Shown piece by piece: positions 34,744 to 44,435 of a stretch of 64,000 nt of DNA. How positions within the stretch are numbered: the first letter of the stretch is position 1; each line of letters starts with the position of its first letter. The position numbers and the translations under genes are program-made. The stretch comes from M0108 sp963841065 (GTDB lineage: Bacteria > Pseudomonadota > Gammaproteobacteria > Chromatiales > Chromatiaceae), in contig CAWJBI010000051.1 in NCBI GenBank assembly GCA_963841065.1, positions 1-64,000 on the forward strand. Direction: 5' to 3'. Below the pieces are notes generated by a model. It searched no databases. It had not been told where the DNA came from and saw only the letters and a program-made list of their open reading frames with translations.

Positions 34744-35814
34744 TTATGCCCGCCAGACGGGATAGTCCGTGTAGCCCTCGGGCCCGGGCGAGTAGAAAGT
34801 CGCTGGGTCAGGCGCATTCAGTGGCGCACCGGCCTTGATCCGTGCTGGCAGGTCCGGGTTGGCCAGGAACGCCGTGCCAAAGGCGACCGCATCGAGTTTT
34901 CCCTCCGCCAGGGCGGTCGCGGCTTCCTCCGGGTTGTAGCCCATGTTGCCGATGAGTACGCCTTGGTAATGCGCGCGCACTGGCGTAACGACATCACCCT
35001 GCTGCTGACCGAAAAAATCGCCGCGCATCAAATGCAGGTAGGCCAGATTGAACTGGTTCAGCTCCCCGGCCAGCCAGGTGGCCAGGCCAATCGGATCGCT
35101 GTCGATCATGTCGTTGTAGCTGTTGAGCGGAGAAAGGCGCAGGCCCACGCGATCACTGCCCCACACCTCACTGACGGCCTCGACGACCTCGAACATCAGC
35201 CGGGCGCGGTTCTCCCGGCTGCCGCCATACTGGCCACCGCGCTGGTTGGTGCCGTCTCGCAGGAACTGGTCCAGCAGGTAGCCGTTGGCGCCATGTAGTT
35301 CGACCCCATCGAAACCAGCCATCTCGGCGTATTCCGCCGCTTGGCGAAAGCCCGCGACGATTCCGGGAAGCTCCTCGTCGGCAAGGACCCGAGGAACGAC
35401 GTAGGGTTGCTTACCCGCCGGGGTAAGGACTTCGTCGCCGGCAATCGCCAGGGCGCTGGCCCCGACCGGTTGAACCCCGCCATTGAGTAGGGGATGGCAG
35501 GCGCGACCACCATGCCAGATCTGGAGGAAGAGGTGTCCACCGGCGGCATGGACGGCATCCGTCACCAGCTTCCAGCCCGCGGCCTGGTCCGCGGAGTAGA
35601 TACCCGGCTCTCTCCAGAACGCCGAATTCCCAGCCATGGCCATGGTGGCCTCGGCAATCAGCAGGCCGGCACTCGCGCGCTGGGCATAGTATTCAGCCAT
35701 CAAGGCGTTGGCGAGGTGCTCGTCACCCGCCCGGCAGCGGGTCAGGGGCGCCATGAAGACACGGTTGGGGGTGGTGATCGCGCCGACGCGCAGTGGGGTG
35801 AAGAGATCAGGCAT
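34744..35814 (-). CDS. Old Yellow Enzyme family alkene reductase (NemA-like)
   Basis: A 356-residue FMN-dependent reductase of activated C=C bonds or nitro groups. Family landmarks: PNRVFMAPLTRCRA near the start, FLQIWHGGRACHP, GFDGVELHGANGYLLDQFL with the substrate-binding His/Asn pair, and QRGGQYGGSRENRARLM. The C-terminal FMN phosphate site is LIGNMGYNPEEA. It stands alone, convergent with selO and divergent from thiO. Confidence 0.93.
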   Translation of the reverse strand: MPDLFTPLRVGAITTPNRVFMAPLTRCRAGDEHLANALMAEYYAQRASAGLLIAEATMAMAGNSAFWREPGIYSADQAAGWKLVTDAVHAAGGHLFLQIWHGGRACHPLLNGGVQPVGASALAIAGDEVLTPAGKQPYVVPRVLADEELPGIVAGFRQAAEYAEMAGFDGVELHGANGYLLDQFLRDGTNQRGGQYGGSRENRARLMFEVVEAVSEVWGSDRVGLRLSPLNSYNDMIDSDPIGLATWLAGELNQFNLAYLHLMRGDFFGQQQGDVVTPVRAHYQGVLIGNMGYNPEEAATALAEGKLDAVAFGTAFLANPDLPARIKAGAPLNAPDPATFYSPGPEGYTDYPVWRA

Positions 35815-36137
35815 AATGATATTCGGCAGAGGGGGCAGGCAGATGGGAAGGATTTAATTCACGAATGCCATTTAGGGTGCGGCCATCGCCTTTTCAATCC
35901 TCCGGTCCGGCTACTGCCTGGTCAGGGCACCCCGCAACGGCCCTCCTGGATCCTTTCCGGGCACGACTCTTTCTTACCGACACGGCAAGTGCCCTCACCA
36001 TGAACGAAACAAGGGAACAAGCGGTATCTCCGTCCCGATGGCTCGGTGGTCTGGGTTAGTGTGACCGCGACTCGGGTCGAGACCGGACCTGACGTGGGAC
36101 CTCAGGTTTGATTCGCCACCTTTGATTTCATAACCCT
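35815..36137. other. Intergenic region between the alkene reductase and thiO
   Basis: No gene is seen. I looked for a TPP riboswitch upstream of thiO (CTGAGA and ACCTGATC elements) and found none. It must hold divergent promoters for 35814 and 36138, but no clear -35/-10 pair stands out. Confidence 0.5.
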
Positions 36138-37271
36138 ATGCAAAATAAGACCCTTTTACCTCGCGATCCGGTGCTGGTGCTGGGCGCCGGCCTCATGGGC
36201 CGCCTGCTGGCGGTGACGCTGACCCAGGCCGGGCACCCGGTCCGGATCCTCGATGCCGGCCCGCCCGACGGCAGTGGTGCCGCCGCCTGGGTGGCCGCCG
36301 CCATGCTGGCCCCGCTGGCCGAATCGGCCATCACCGAGCTCAACGTCGTCGCCATGGGCCAGTATGCCCTGAGCCGCTGGCCGAGCCTGATCGCGGGGCT
36401 GCGGCGCCCGGTCTTTTTCCAGCAAAACGGCACCCTCATCCTCTGGCACCGGCAGGACGCACCCGAGGCCCGGCGCTTCAGCGGCCTGCTGGCCGCCACC
36501 GGCCGGGCCATGCCGGAACTGCCCCAGCCGCTCACCCTGGACGGCGAGGGGATCGCCGGCCTGGAGCCCGCCCTGGCCCGGCGCTTTCACGAGGGGCTCT
36601 ATCTGCCGGGAGAGGCCCAACTCGACAACCGCCAACTGCTGGGGGCCCTGACCGAGACGCTGGGGGACCTGGGCGTGGCGATCGAATGGCACACCGCCCT
36701 GTCGCTGGAGCAGGCGCTGGACATCCAGGACCGCCAGGGCGGCTGGGTGCTCGACTGCCGCGGCCTGGGCAGCCAGGGCGAATGGCGCGCGCCCGAGCAG
36801 ACGCTGCGCGGCGTGCGCGGCGAGGTCGCGCGCATCCAGGCGCCCGACGTCACGCTGCAACGCCCGACCCGCTTGCTGCATCCGCGCTACCCCCTCTACA
36901 TCGCCCCCAAGGAAGATCATGTGTTCGTGATTGGCGCTACCGAGATCGAGAGCGACGACCTGTCCCCGGCCAGCGTCCGTTCCACCCTCGAGTTGCTGAG
37001 CGCCGCCTACGCCGTCCACCCCGGCTTTGGCGAGGGCCGCATCCTCGAACTCGCCACCCGGTGCCGTCCCACCCTGCCGGACAACCTGCCCGCGGTCTGG
37101 GAGGTGCGACCCCGCGTCCTGCAGGTCAACGGCCTCTACCGCCACGGCTTCATGATCTCCCCGGCCCTGCTCGACGCCGTGCTGGAGTGGATGCACGCCG
37201 GGCAAACCACCCTGGCCGCGCGCCTGCGGCTGAGTTTCCACACCGCGGCCACCGCCGCCGTAACGGGCTGA
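36138..37271 (+). CDS. thiO: Glycine oxidase ThiO
   Basis: A 377-residue FAD enzyme that oxidises glycine to iminoacetate (dehydroglycine) for the thiazole half of thiamine. The N-terminus has the Rossmann motif VLVLGAGLMGRLLAVTL; later features are GVRGEVARIQAP, RYPLYIAPKEDHVFVIGAT and CRPTLPDNLPAVWEV, as in ThiO/DadA-type oxidases. thiS starts 5 bases downstream, and thiG and thiE follow, so the four genes form one thiazole-synthesis operon. Use of ThiO instead of ThiH fits an organism that makes thiamine under oxic conditions. Confidence 0.9.
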   Translation: MQNKTLLPRDPVLVLGAGLMGRLLAVTLTQAGHPVRILDAGPPDGSGAAAWVAAAMLAPLAESAITELNVVAMGQYALSRWPSLIAGLRRPVFFQQNGTLILWHRQDAPEARRFSGLLAATGRAMPELPQPLTLDGEGIAGLEPALARRFHEGLYLPGEAQLDNRQLLGALTETLGDLGVAIEWHTALSLEQALDIQDRQGGWVLDCRGLGSQGEWRAPEQTLRGVRGEVARIQAPDVTLQRPTRLLHPRYPLYIAPKEDHVFVIGATEIESDDLSPASVRSTLELLSAAYAVHPGFGEGRILELATRCRPTLPDNLPAVWEVRPRVLQVNGLYRHGFMISPALLDAVLEWMHAGQTTLAARLRLSFHTAATAAVTG

Positions 37272-37275
37272 ACCC

Positions 37276-37473
37276 ATGCGCGTCCTCATCAACCAGACCC
37301 CCTACGAACTCGCCGACAACGCCACCCTGGCCGACGCCATCCAGGCCGTCGCGGCCAGCGATCCCTTTGCCGCCGCCCTCAACCTGACCTTCGTGCCCCG
37401 CGGCCGCCATGCCCAGACGCCGCTGGCCGAGGGCGATCAGATCGAAATCATCGCGCCCGTATCCGGCGGCTGA
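37276..37473 (+). CDS. thiS: ThiS sulfur carrier protein
   Basis: A 65-residue ubiquitin-like protein that ends SGG, the di-glycine tail that becomes a thiocarboxylate and donates sulfur to ThiG. It lies between thiO and thiG in the expected order. Confidence 0.94.
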   Translation: MRVLINQTPYELADNATLADAIQAVAASDPFAAALNLTFVPRGRHAQTPLAEGDQIEIIAPVSGG

Positions 37474-37506
37474 ACGCCGCGGCGCCCCACCTCAACAGGC
37501 CATGCC

Positions 37507-38316
37507 ATGACCCTTGCCCCCGCGCCTCACGCCGATCCCCTGCTGCTGTATGGCGAAAGCTTTGCCAGCCGCCTGCTGCTCGGCACCGCCCGCTATCCCT
37601 CGCCCGCCGTGCTGGAGTTGGCCGTCACCCGGGCCCAACCCTGCCTGCTGACGGCCTCCCTGCGGCGCCAGGGCGCCAGCGGTCTCGATCCCAGCCAGGG
37701 CTTCTGGCCCCTGCTGCGGAAGATGGGGGTGCCGGTGCTGCCCAACACCGCCGGCTGCCATAGCCCCCGGGAGGCCATCACCACCGCCGAGATGGCACGG
37801 GAGGTCTTCGAGACCGACTGGATCAAGCTCGAGGTGATCGGCGACGACTATAGCTTGCAGCCAGACACCCTCAATCTGGTCGAGGCCGCCGCGCAACTGA
37901 TCAAGAGCGGCTTCAAGGTGCTGCCCTACAGCACCGACGACCTGGTGCTGTGCCAGCGCCTGGTCGATGTCGGCTGCCAGGCCGTCATGCCCTGGGCGGC
38001 GCCCATCGGCACCGGCAAGGGCCCCATCAACCCCTACGCCTTGCGCACCCTGCGCGAGCGCCTGAGCGTGCCGCTGATCGTCGACGCCGGGCTGGGTCTG
38101 CCCTCGCACGCCTGCCAGGTGATGGAGTGGGGCTTCGACGCCGTGCTGCTCAATACCGCGGTGGCCTTGGCGCGGGAGCCGGTGGCCATGGCCGGGGCCT
38201 TTGCCGATGCGGTGCGCGCCGGCCGCGCCGCCTTCCTGGCCGGGGCCATGACGGCGCAGGACACCGCCCAGCCCAGTACCCCGGTGTTGGGTACGCCCTT
38301 CTGGCATCACGCCTGA
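37507..38316 (+). CDS. thiG: Thiazole synthase ThiG
   Basis: A 269-residue TIM-barrel enzyme that joins deoxyxylulose-5-phosphate, iminoacetate and ThiS thiocarboxylate into the thiazole phosphate. The Schiff-base Lys is in DWIKLEVIGDDYSLQPD; phosphate-binding segments are VMPWAAPIGTGKG and VDAGLGLPSHA. The start has no strong ribosome site but gives the usual N-terminus (LYGESFASRLLLGTARYPSP). The frame is intact. Confidence 0.95.
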   Translation: MTLAPAPHADPLLLYGESFASRLLLGTARYPSPAVLELAVTRAQPCLLTASLRRQGASGLDPSQGFWPLLRKMGVPVLPNTAGCHSPREAITTAEMAREVFETDWIKLEVIGDDYSLQPDTLNLVEAAAQLIKSGFKVLPYSTDDLVLCQRLVDVGCQAVMPWAAPIGTGKGPINPYALRTLRERLSVPLIVDAGLGLPSHACQVMEWGFDAVLLNTAVALAREPVAMAGAFADAVRAGRAAFLAGAMTAQDTAQPSTPVLGTPFWHHA

Positions 38317-38323
38317 TCCGGCC

Positions 38324-39268
38324 GTGTCCGATCCAGCCCCGCCTCGCGCGCTAGACCTGACCCTCACCCTGGTCGAGCAGCACGCCGCGCTTGGTCTGGC
38401 CACCCATGCCGATCCCCAAGCCCTGCCCGGGGAAGACAGCCCCTACGGCATCGCCTATGCCGCCGCGCGCCGGCTCGGCTTTATCCCCGCCGACGCCGCC
38501 TGCCTGGCTCGCGCCTGGCACCGCCAGAGCGAGCGCACCGGCCACTTCGACCCCGAGGCCTGGCCGGTCGAGCCGGTCGACTTCGGCATGAGCCCCGGTC
38601 CGCGCTCGCCCGCCTTCGCGCCCTGCCCGCGGGCCCTGGGCCTCTATGCCGTGCTGCCCAGTGCCGACTGGGTGGGCCGCCTGGCCCGCGCCGGCGTGTC
38701 CACCCTGCAACTGCGCTACAAATCCGGCGATGCCGCCGCCCTGCGCGCCGAGATCCAGGCCGCGGTGGCCGCGGTCCAGGGCACCGACAGCCTGCTGTTC
38801 ATCAACGACCATTGGCGCGAGGCCATCGCCGCCGGGGCCTACGGCGTGCATCTGGGCCAGGAAGACCTGGATAAGCTGAGCCCCACCGATTTGGCGGAGA
38901 TACGCGACGCCGGCTTGCGCCTGGGCCTAAGCACCCATGGCTATGCCGAGATGCTGCGCGCCGACGCCCTCGGCCCGAGCTACCTGGCGCTCGGCGCCGT
39001 GTACCCGACCACGCTCAAGGCCATGGCCACCCCACCCCAAGGCAACGCCCGGCTGGGGGCCTACGCCCGCCTGCTGCGTGACCGCTCGCTGGTGGCGATT
39101 GGCGGCATCAGCGCGGAGCAACTGCCCGACATCGCGCGTGCCGGGGTCGGCTCCTTCGCCGTGGTCCGGGCCATCACCGGCGCCGAACAGCCGGAAGTCG
39201 CGGCGGCAACCCTGCGGCACGCCTGGGAGCAGGCCACTCAGCGGGCGCACCGCCAGTCAGGCCAGTAA
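38324..39268 (+). CDS. thiE: Thiamine-phosphate synthase ThiE with an extra N-terminal domain
   Basis: The C-terminal 210 residues are ThiE: LRYKSGDAAALRAEI, LFINDHWREAIAAGAYGVHLG, STHGYAEMLRA and LVAIGGISAEQLPDI. It couples the thiazole and pyrimidine moieties. The first 100 residues (ALDLTLTLVEQHAALGLATH and HRQSERTGHFDPEAWPVEPV) are not ThiE. They could derive from a ThiD-type kinase tail, since ThiDE fusions exist in proteobacteria, but no kinase motifs are visible. Start is GTG at 38324, 8 bases after thiG stops. Confidence 0.9.
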   Translation: MSDPAPPRALDLTLTLVEQHAALGLATHADPQALPGEDSPYGIAYAAARRLGFIPADAACLARAWHRQSERTGHFDPEAWPVEPVDFGMSPGPRSPAFAPCPRALGLYAVLPSADWVGRLARAGVSTLQLRYKSGDAAALRAEIQAAVAAVQGTDSLLFINDHWREAIAAGAYGVHLGQEDLDKLSPTDLAEIRDAGLRLGLSTHGYAEMLRADALGPSYLALGAVYPTTLKAMATPPQGNARLGAYARLLRDRSLVAIGGISAEQLPDIARAGVGSFAVVRAITGAEQPEVAAATLRHAWEQATQRAHRQSGQ

Positions 39269-39368
39269 GCGCTGGTCAAGAGCCTGAATAACCTAGCGAT
39301 CCGGTGAAATCAAAAAGGTGGCTGTCGATACCCGAATCCAGGTATCCTTCAAGCCTTGGTATTTTTGT

Positions 39369-39386
39369 GGAGGCACTTGGGCCTCC
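39369..39386 (+). promoter_or_regulatory. Hairpin in the glnS leader
   Basis: GGAGGC and GCCTCC flank ACTTGG and can form a six-pair stem 25 bases before the glnS ATG. There is no T run. It could hide or replace a ribosome site; meaning unknown. Confidence 0.3.
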
Positions 39387-39410
39387 CTTCGTCTTCGTGA
39401 TCCCAATCCT

Positions 39411-41109
39411 ATGTCCGATACCCAGAACTCCACCCTGGCCGCCCCGGGGAAAACCAATTTCATTCGCCAGATCATCGAACAGGACCTGGCCAGTGGTAAG
39501 CATGCGCGTATCCTCACGCGCTTTCCGCCGGAGCCCAACGGCTATCTGCACATTGGTCATGCCAAGTCCATCGTCCTTAACTTTGGCTTGGCGCTGGACT
39601 ATCCGGGTCATTGCAACCTGCGCTTCGATGACACCAACCCTCACAAGGAGAACCTGGAGTTCGTCGCGGCCATCGAGGCGGACGTGCGCTGGTTGGGCTA
39701 CGACTGGGGCGAGCGGACCTTCTTTGCCTCCGACTACTTTCAACAGCTCCACGACTTCGCCGTGGACCTGATCCGCAAGGGCCTGGCCTATGTCTGCGAC
39801 CTGGATGCCGAGCAGACCCGCGCCTACCGCGGCACCCTGACCGAGCCGGGCCAGGACAGCCCCTACCGCGACCGTAGCGTCGAGAGGAAAACCTGGACCT
39901 CTTCGCCCGCATGCGCGCCGGCGAGTTCCCGGACGGCGCCCGCACCCTGCGCGCCAAGATCGACATGGCCTCGCCCAACATCAATCTGCGCGATCCGGTC
40001 CTCTACCGCATCAAGCACGGGGTGACCCACCACCAGACGGGCAGTCAGTGGTGTCTCTACCCCATGTACGACTACACCCACCCCATTTCCGACGCCCTGG
40101 AAGGCATCACCCACTCCCTCTGCACCCTGGAGTTCGAGGACCATCGCCCCCTCTACGACTGGGTGATCGACAACTCTCGGACCTGCCCTGCAAGCCGCGT
40201 CAGATCGAGTTCTCCCGCCTCAACCTGGAATACACGGTGATGAGCAAGCGCCTCCTCACCCAACTGGTCAGCGAGGGTCATCGTCGAGGGCTGGGACGAC
40301 CCGCGCATGCCCACCATCGCGGGTCTGCGCCGCCGGGGCTATACCCCCGCCGCCATCCGCGACTTCTGCGACCGCATCGGCATCACCAAGTCCGACAATC
40401 TGGTGGAGATGTCCCTGCTGGAGAACACCATCCGCGAGGACCTGGACGCGACCAGCGACCGCCGCCTGGCGGTGCTGCACCCGCTCAAGGTGGTGATCGA
40501 GGACTATCCGGCGGATCGGGAGGAGAGCATCGAACTGGCCAATCACCCCAAGGACGAGGCGCGTGGGCGTCCGCGCCCTGGGCTTTGGACCGCGAGCTCT
40601 TCATCGATCGCGCCGATTTCGCCGAGGACCCGCCCAAGGGCTTCAAGCGCCTGGTCCCCGGCGGCGAGGTCCGGTTGCGCGGGGCCTACGTCATCCGCTG
40701 CGACCAGGTCATCAAGGACGCCGCAGGGCGAGGTCATCGAGCTGCGTTGCCGTCACGATGCCGCGACCCTGGGCCGCAACCCGGAGGGCCGCAAGGTCAA
40801 GGGCGTCATCCACTGGGTGCCCGCCGCCACGGCGGTGACCGCCGAGGTGCGCCTCTATGACCGCCTCTTCGCCGTGCCCCATCCGGGCGCCGGCGGTCGG
40901 CGATTTTCTCGCCGACATCAACCCGGACTCCCTGCGCACCCTCACCGGCTGCCTGGTCGAGCCCGCTCTCCTGGCGGCCGCGCCTGGCGACCGCTTCCAG
41001 TTCGAGCGCGAGGGGTATTTCGTCGTCGATCGCGGATTCCCGTCACGATCGGTTGGTCCTCAACCGCACCGTGGGGCTGCGGGATACCTGGACCAGCCAG
41101 AGCCGCTAA
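39411..41109 (+). CDS. glnS: Glutaminyl-tRNA synthetase GlnS, heavily frameshifted
   Basis: Class I synthetase. The HIGH motif is in PPEPNGYLHIGHAKS and the KMSKS equivalent in YTVMSKRLL. Starting from ATG at 39411 the frame breaks at about 39885 (two extra bases), 40175, 40180, 40280, 40560, 40588, 40729, 40888 and 41033; each later site needs removal of one base. Repairs restore, among others, DNLDLPCKPRQIEFSRLNL, GIVEGWDDPRMPTIAG, VGVRALGFG, RELFIDRADF, GEVIELRCRHD, and the end LVLNRTVGLRDTWTSQSR with TAA at 41107-41109. Conservation of every segment argues for sequence errors. Loss of glnS is conceivable only if Gln-tRNA is made by GatCAB, which is not in the window. Confidence 0.85.
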
Positions 41110-41154
41110 TCCTCAACGATCACGATACCGCCGAACTCAGGAGACCCAGGCCTC

Positions 41155-42126
41155 ATGTCGAGCCTTATCAAATCATCCGCTCCCGTCACGCCCAGCCAAA
41201 ACGTCAGCAAGGCCTTTGCCACCATCATGGCGCACAACTATGATTTTATCGTGGCGTGGGAGGACAAGGCCAAGAACTGGGAAGACATCGAGGGCGTCCA
41301 TCAGATGCGAGTGGCCATCCGGCGCCTGCGTTCCGCCCTGTCGCTCTTCCGCGCAGCCATTCCGAAAGAGGCCAGCAAGCCCTGGTCCGATGAAATGCGG
41401 TGGATCGTCGGCGAACTGGGTCTGGCGCGGGATCTGGATGTCTTTATCGACGAGGGTCTGACTCATGCCGCCCCCCATCTACCCCTCCCGGGGGCCGAGG
41501 GTCTTGATCGCGTGGCCCGGTTGCGTAGGGCCCGTGCCTACCAGGAACAGGTCGAGCCCATGCTCGAGAGCAAGCGCTATCGCCACTTCAAGGAAGGCTT
41601 TCACGACTGGTATTCCCATCGCCGCTGGGAAGGCACGGGGGAGAAGCAGCGCAAACCGCGTGACCTCCAGGACAGCAAGCTGGTCCCTTTCGCCCGCGCC
41701 CTGCTCGACAAGCAGGAGCGTCAGGTCCTGCAGGTGGGTAGCAACGTGGACCGTAACGATGCCGTGGCCATGCACCAACTGCGCATCGAGTGCAAGAAGC
41801 TGCGTTACGCCGCCGAGTTCTTCCGCCCCCTGTTCAACGGCATGGACAGCTTTATCGCCCACATGAAGGGCATTCAGGATTTGCTGGGCCTCATGAACGA
41901 TGTCTCGGTCACCCGGCATCTCCTCGACACCATCCTCGCCGAGGAAAGCGATCACGAGATCCTAGTCTATGCGGGCGGTCTCATCGGCTGGCGGACCTGC
42001 GACTTCTTCCACTCCCTGGGGCGTTTCGACGGATTCTGGAACGAGTTCACCGAGGCCCGCCATCCCTGGTGGAAGAGTGGCGCCCTGATCGAGTCGTTAG
42101 AGCTGGAGGCGGTCGCCGCCTCCTGA
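41155..42126 (+). CDS. CHAD domain protein
   Basis: A 323-residue all-helical protein with conserved His residues: EGVHQMRVAIRRLRSAL near the start and AVAMHQLRIECKKLRYAAEF in the second half, the two repeats of the CHAD domain. CHAD proteins bind inorganic polyphosphate and often accompany polyphosphate-related enzymes; none is next to it here. The start has AGGAG 9 bases upstream. It follows glnS after 45 bases. Confidence 0.9.
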   Translation: MSSLIKSSAPVTPSQNVSKAFATIMAHNYDFIVAWEDKAKNWEDIEGVHQMRVAIRRLRSALSLFRAAIPKEASKPWSDEMRWIVGELGLARDLDVFIDEGLTHAAPHLPLPGAEGLDRVARLRRARAYQEQVEPMLESKRYRHFKEGFHDWYSHRRWEGTGEKQRKPRDLQDSKLVPFARALLDKQERQVLQVGSNVDRNDAVAMHQLRIECKKLRYAAEFFRPLFNGMDSFIAHMKGIQDLLGLMNDVSVTRHLLDTILAEESDHEILVYAGGLIGWRTCDFFHSLGRFDGFWNEFTEARHPWWKSGALIESLELEAVAAS

Positions 42127-42144
42127 GGCGTCACCCCTCCCGAT

Positions 42145-42660
42145 CTAGCGCCAAGCCGCTGGCGGCCCCGCCAAGAGGCTCGCCAGCAGCCGGATGGCCT
42201 GGCGATTGGTCCAGGACCTGGCCAGGCCGGCGGCCCCGGGGGCGGGCAGCCAGCAGGCCTCCTGGTGCTCGCTGGGGTTGAGGCGGATCAGTCGCCGCAG
42301 GGGCAGCACCAGGGCGAACCAGTGCTCGAGGTTGTCATGGACCTGGGGGGCATAGCGCTCCCGCCAGGCGGGGAGGATGGGGAAGCGCTCCTTATGGTTC
42401 AGATCGAGCAAGGCCGCCTCCGGCAGGCTCAACCCCGTCTCCTCCCACAGCTCGCGCCGGGCGGCCTGGCGGGGGTTCTCCCCCGGTTCCAGGCTGCCGG
42501 TCACGGATTGCCAGAAGCCGACGGGCCGGGTGCGGCGGAGGAGCAGGAATTCGCCGGCGAAGGTGGCGATCACCAGCAGCACGGACTCCGGACGCTTAAA
42601 GGCAGCGGTCGGATGCCGGGTGCCGGTGTCACGCCCTGGCGGTGTCGCACCCCGTCTCAA
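42145..42660 (-). CDS. nudB: Dihydroneopterin triphosphate diphosphatase NudB
   Basis: A Nudix hydrolase of folate synthesis. The start of the conserved part is KRPESVLLVIATFAGEFLLL, then the FWQSVTGSLEPGENPRQAAR stretch and the Nudix box end RRELWEETGL. A TTG at 42660 overlaps the aspS stop as TTGA and is the only in-frame start codon I see; it adds about 20 non-conserved residues. The gene follows aspS, as in many gammaproteobacteria, where nudB is found near aspS and ruvC. Confidence 0.88.
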   Translation of the reverse strand: MRRGATPPGRDTGTRHPTAAFKRPESVLLVIATFAGEFLLLRRTRPVGFWQSVTGSLEPGENPRQAARRELWEETGLSLPEAALLDLNHKERFPILPAWRERYAPQVHDNLEHWFALVLPLRRLIRLNPSEHQEACWLPAPGAAGLARSWTNRQAIRLLASLLAGPPAAWR

Positions 42661-44435
42661 GGCCGCAACTTGACCCGCAAGGCCAACTCGTTGAGCTGGG
42701 CCTGATCGACCGGCGAGGGGGCGGAGGTCAGCAGGCAGGCGGCGGTCTGGGTCTTGGGGAAGGCCATGACGTCGCGGATGGAGCTGGCGCCCGTCATCAG
42801 CATCACCAGGCGGTCCATGCCGAAGGCGAGGCCGCCGTGGGGCGGGCAGCCATACTTGAGGGCCCGCAGCAGGAAGCCAAAGCGGTCCTCGGCCTGCTCG
42901 TCGCTGATGGCCAGCAGCTTGAGGACCTGGCGCTGCACCTCCTCGCGGTGGATACGGATGGAACCGCCGCCGATCTCGGTGCCATTGAGCACCATGTCGT
43001 AGGCGCGGGACAGGCAGGCCCCCGGGTCGCTCTCCAGGAGGCCGATCTGGTCCTCCTTGGGGGAGGTGAAGGGGTGGTGCAGGGCCGTCCAGCGGCCGGT
43101 GTGGGGCTCGCGCTCGAACATGGGGAAGTCCACCACCCACAGCGGGTGCCAGCCCTCCGCCATCAGGCCCAGGTCCTGGCCCAGCTTGACGCGCAGGGCA
43201 CCGATGGCCTCGTTGACCACGTTGGCCTTGTCGGCGCCGAAGAAGATGAGGTCCCCGTCCAGGGCGCCGGTGCGCGCCATGATGCCAGCCACCGCCGCGT
43301 CCGGCAGGAACTTGAGGATGGGCGATTGCAGCCCCTCCCGCCCCTGGCCGGCCCAGTCGTTGACCTTGATGTAGGCCAGGCCCTTGGCGCCATAAATGCC
43401 GACGAACTGGCTATACTCATCGATGGCCTTGCGGCTCAGTTCGCCACCCTTGGGCAGGCGCAGGGCCACGACCCGGCCCTCGGGGTCCTTGGCCGGACCG
43501 GCGAAGACCTTGAAGTCCACCTCCGTCATGAGATCGGCGACATCGATCAACTCCAGGGGCACGCGCAGGTCGGGGCGGTCCGACCCAAAGCGGCGCATGG
43601 ACTCGGCATAGGTCAGGCGGGGCAGGGGGTTGGGGAGTTCGGCCCCCAGGATCTCGCGGAAGAGCCGCCGGATCATCTCCTCCGTCAGGTCCATGAGTTC
43701 GTCCTCGTCCATGAAGGAGACCTCGATATCGAGCTGGGTGAACTCGGGCTGGCGGTCGGCGCGCAGGTCCTCGTCGCGGAAGCAGCGAGCGATCTGGTAG
43801 TAGCGATCCATCCCCGACATCATCAGCAACTGCTTGAAGAGCTGCGGCGACTGGGGCAGGGCGAAGAACTCGCCGGGATGGGTGCGGCTCGGCACCAGGT
43901 AGTCGCGGGCGCCCTCCGGGGTGGACTTGGTGAGGATGGGGGTCTCGATATCCAGGAAGCCATGGGCATCCAGGAAGTTACGCAGGTTCCGGGTGATGCG
44001 GCTACGCTGGCGCAGGCGTTCCTGCATCTCGGGGCGGCGCAGATCGATGTAGCGGTAGCGCAGGCGCAATTCCTCGGCGGCGTCGCGGCCATGATCGTCG
44101 AGCTGGATCGGCGGGGTCTCGGAGCTGTTGAGGATGGTCAGGGCGCGGGCCAGGACCTCGACCTCGCCGGTGGGCATGTCCTTGTTTTCGGTGCCCTCCG
44201 GGCGCGGGCGCACCCGCCCTTCGACGCGGAGGACAAACTCGCTGCGCGCTTGCTCGGCCAGGCGGAAAGTCTCGGGATTGTCCGGGTCGATCACCACCTG
44301 AATCAGACCGCTCCGGTCGCGCAGGTCGATGAAGATGACGCCGCCGTGATCCCGGCGACGGTGGACCCATCCGCTCAGGGAAACTTCCTGACCAACCTGT
44401 TCGCGGTTCAGATCTCCGCAATAATGACTGCGCAT
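42657..44435 (-). CDS. aspS: Aspartyl-tRNA synthetase AspS
   Basis: A 592-residue class II synthetase. It begins MRSHYCGDLNREQVGQEVSL (start at 44435). The anticodon-binding OB fold is first, then motif 2 FRDEDLRADRQPEFTQLDIE, the bacterial GAD insertion (about 290-420), and motif 3 GLAFGMDRLVML. The frame is intact over 1.8 kb, in contrast to glnS 2 kb away. Confidence 0.96.
   Translation of the reverse strand: MRSHYCGDLNREQVGQEVSLSGWVHRRRDHGGVIFIDLRDRSGLIQVVIDPDNPETFRLAEQARSEFVLRVEGRVRPRPEGTENKDMPTGEVEVLARALTILNSSETPPIQLDDHGRDAAEELRLRYRYIDLRRPEMQERLRQRSRITRNLRNFLDAHGFLDIETPILTKSTPEGARDYLVPSRTHPGEFFALPQSPQLFKQLLMMSGMDRYYQIARCFRDEDLRADRQPEFTQLDIEVSFMDEDELMDLTEEMIRRLFREILGAELPNPLPRLTYAESMRRFGSDRPDLRVPLELIDVADLMTEVDFKVFAGPAKDPEGRVVALRLPKGGELSRKAIDEYSQFVGIYGAKGLAYIKVNDWAGQGREGLQSPILKFLPDAAVAGIMARTGALDGDLIFFGADKANVVNEAIGALRVKLGQDLGLMAEGWHPLWVVDFPMFEREPHTGRWTALHHPFTSPKEDQIGLLESDPGACLSRAYDMVLNGTEIGGGSIRIHREEVQRQVLKLLAISDEQAEDRFGFLLRALKYGCPPHGGLAFGMDRLVMLMTGASSIRDVMAFPKTQTAACLLTSAPSPVDQAQLNELALRVKLRP

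Noticed and set aside
35815..36137. TPP riboswitch before thiO
   Set aside because: No CTGAGA or ACCTGATC-like elements were found by eye.
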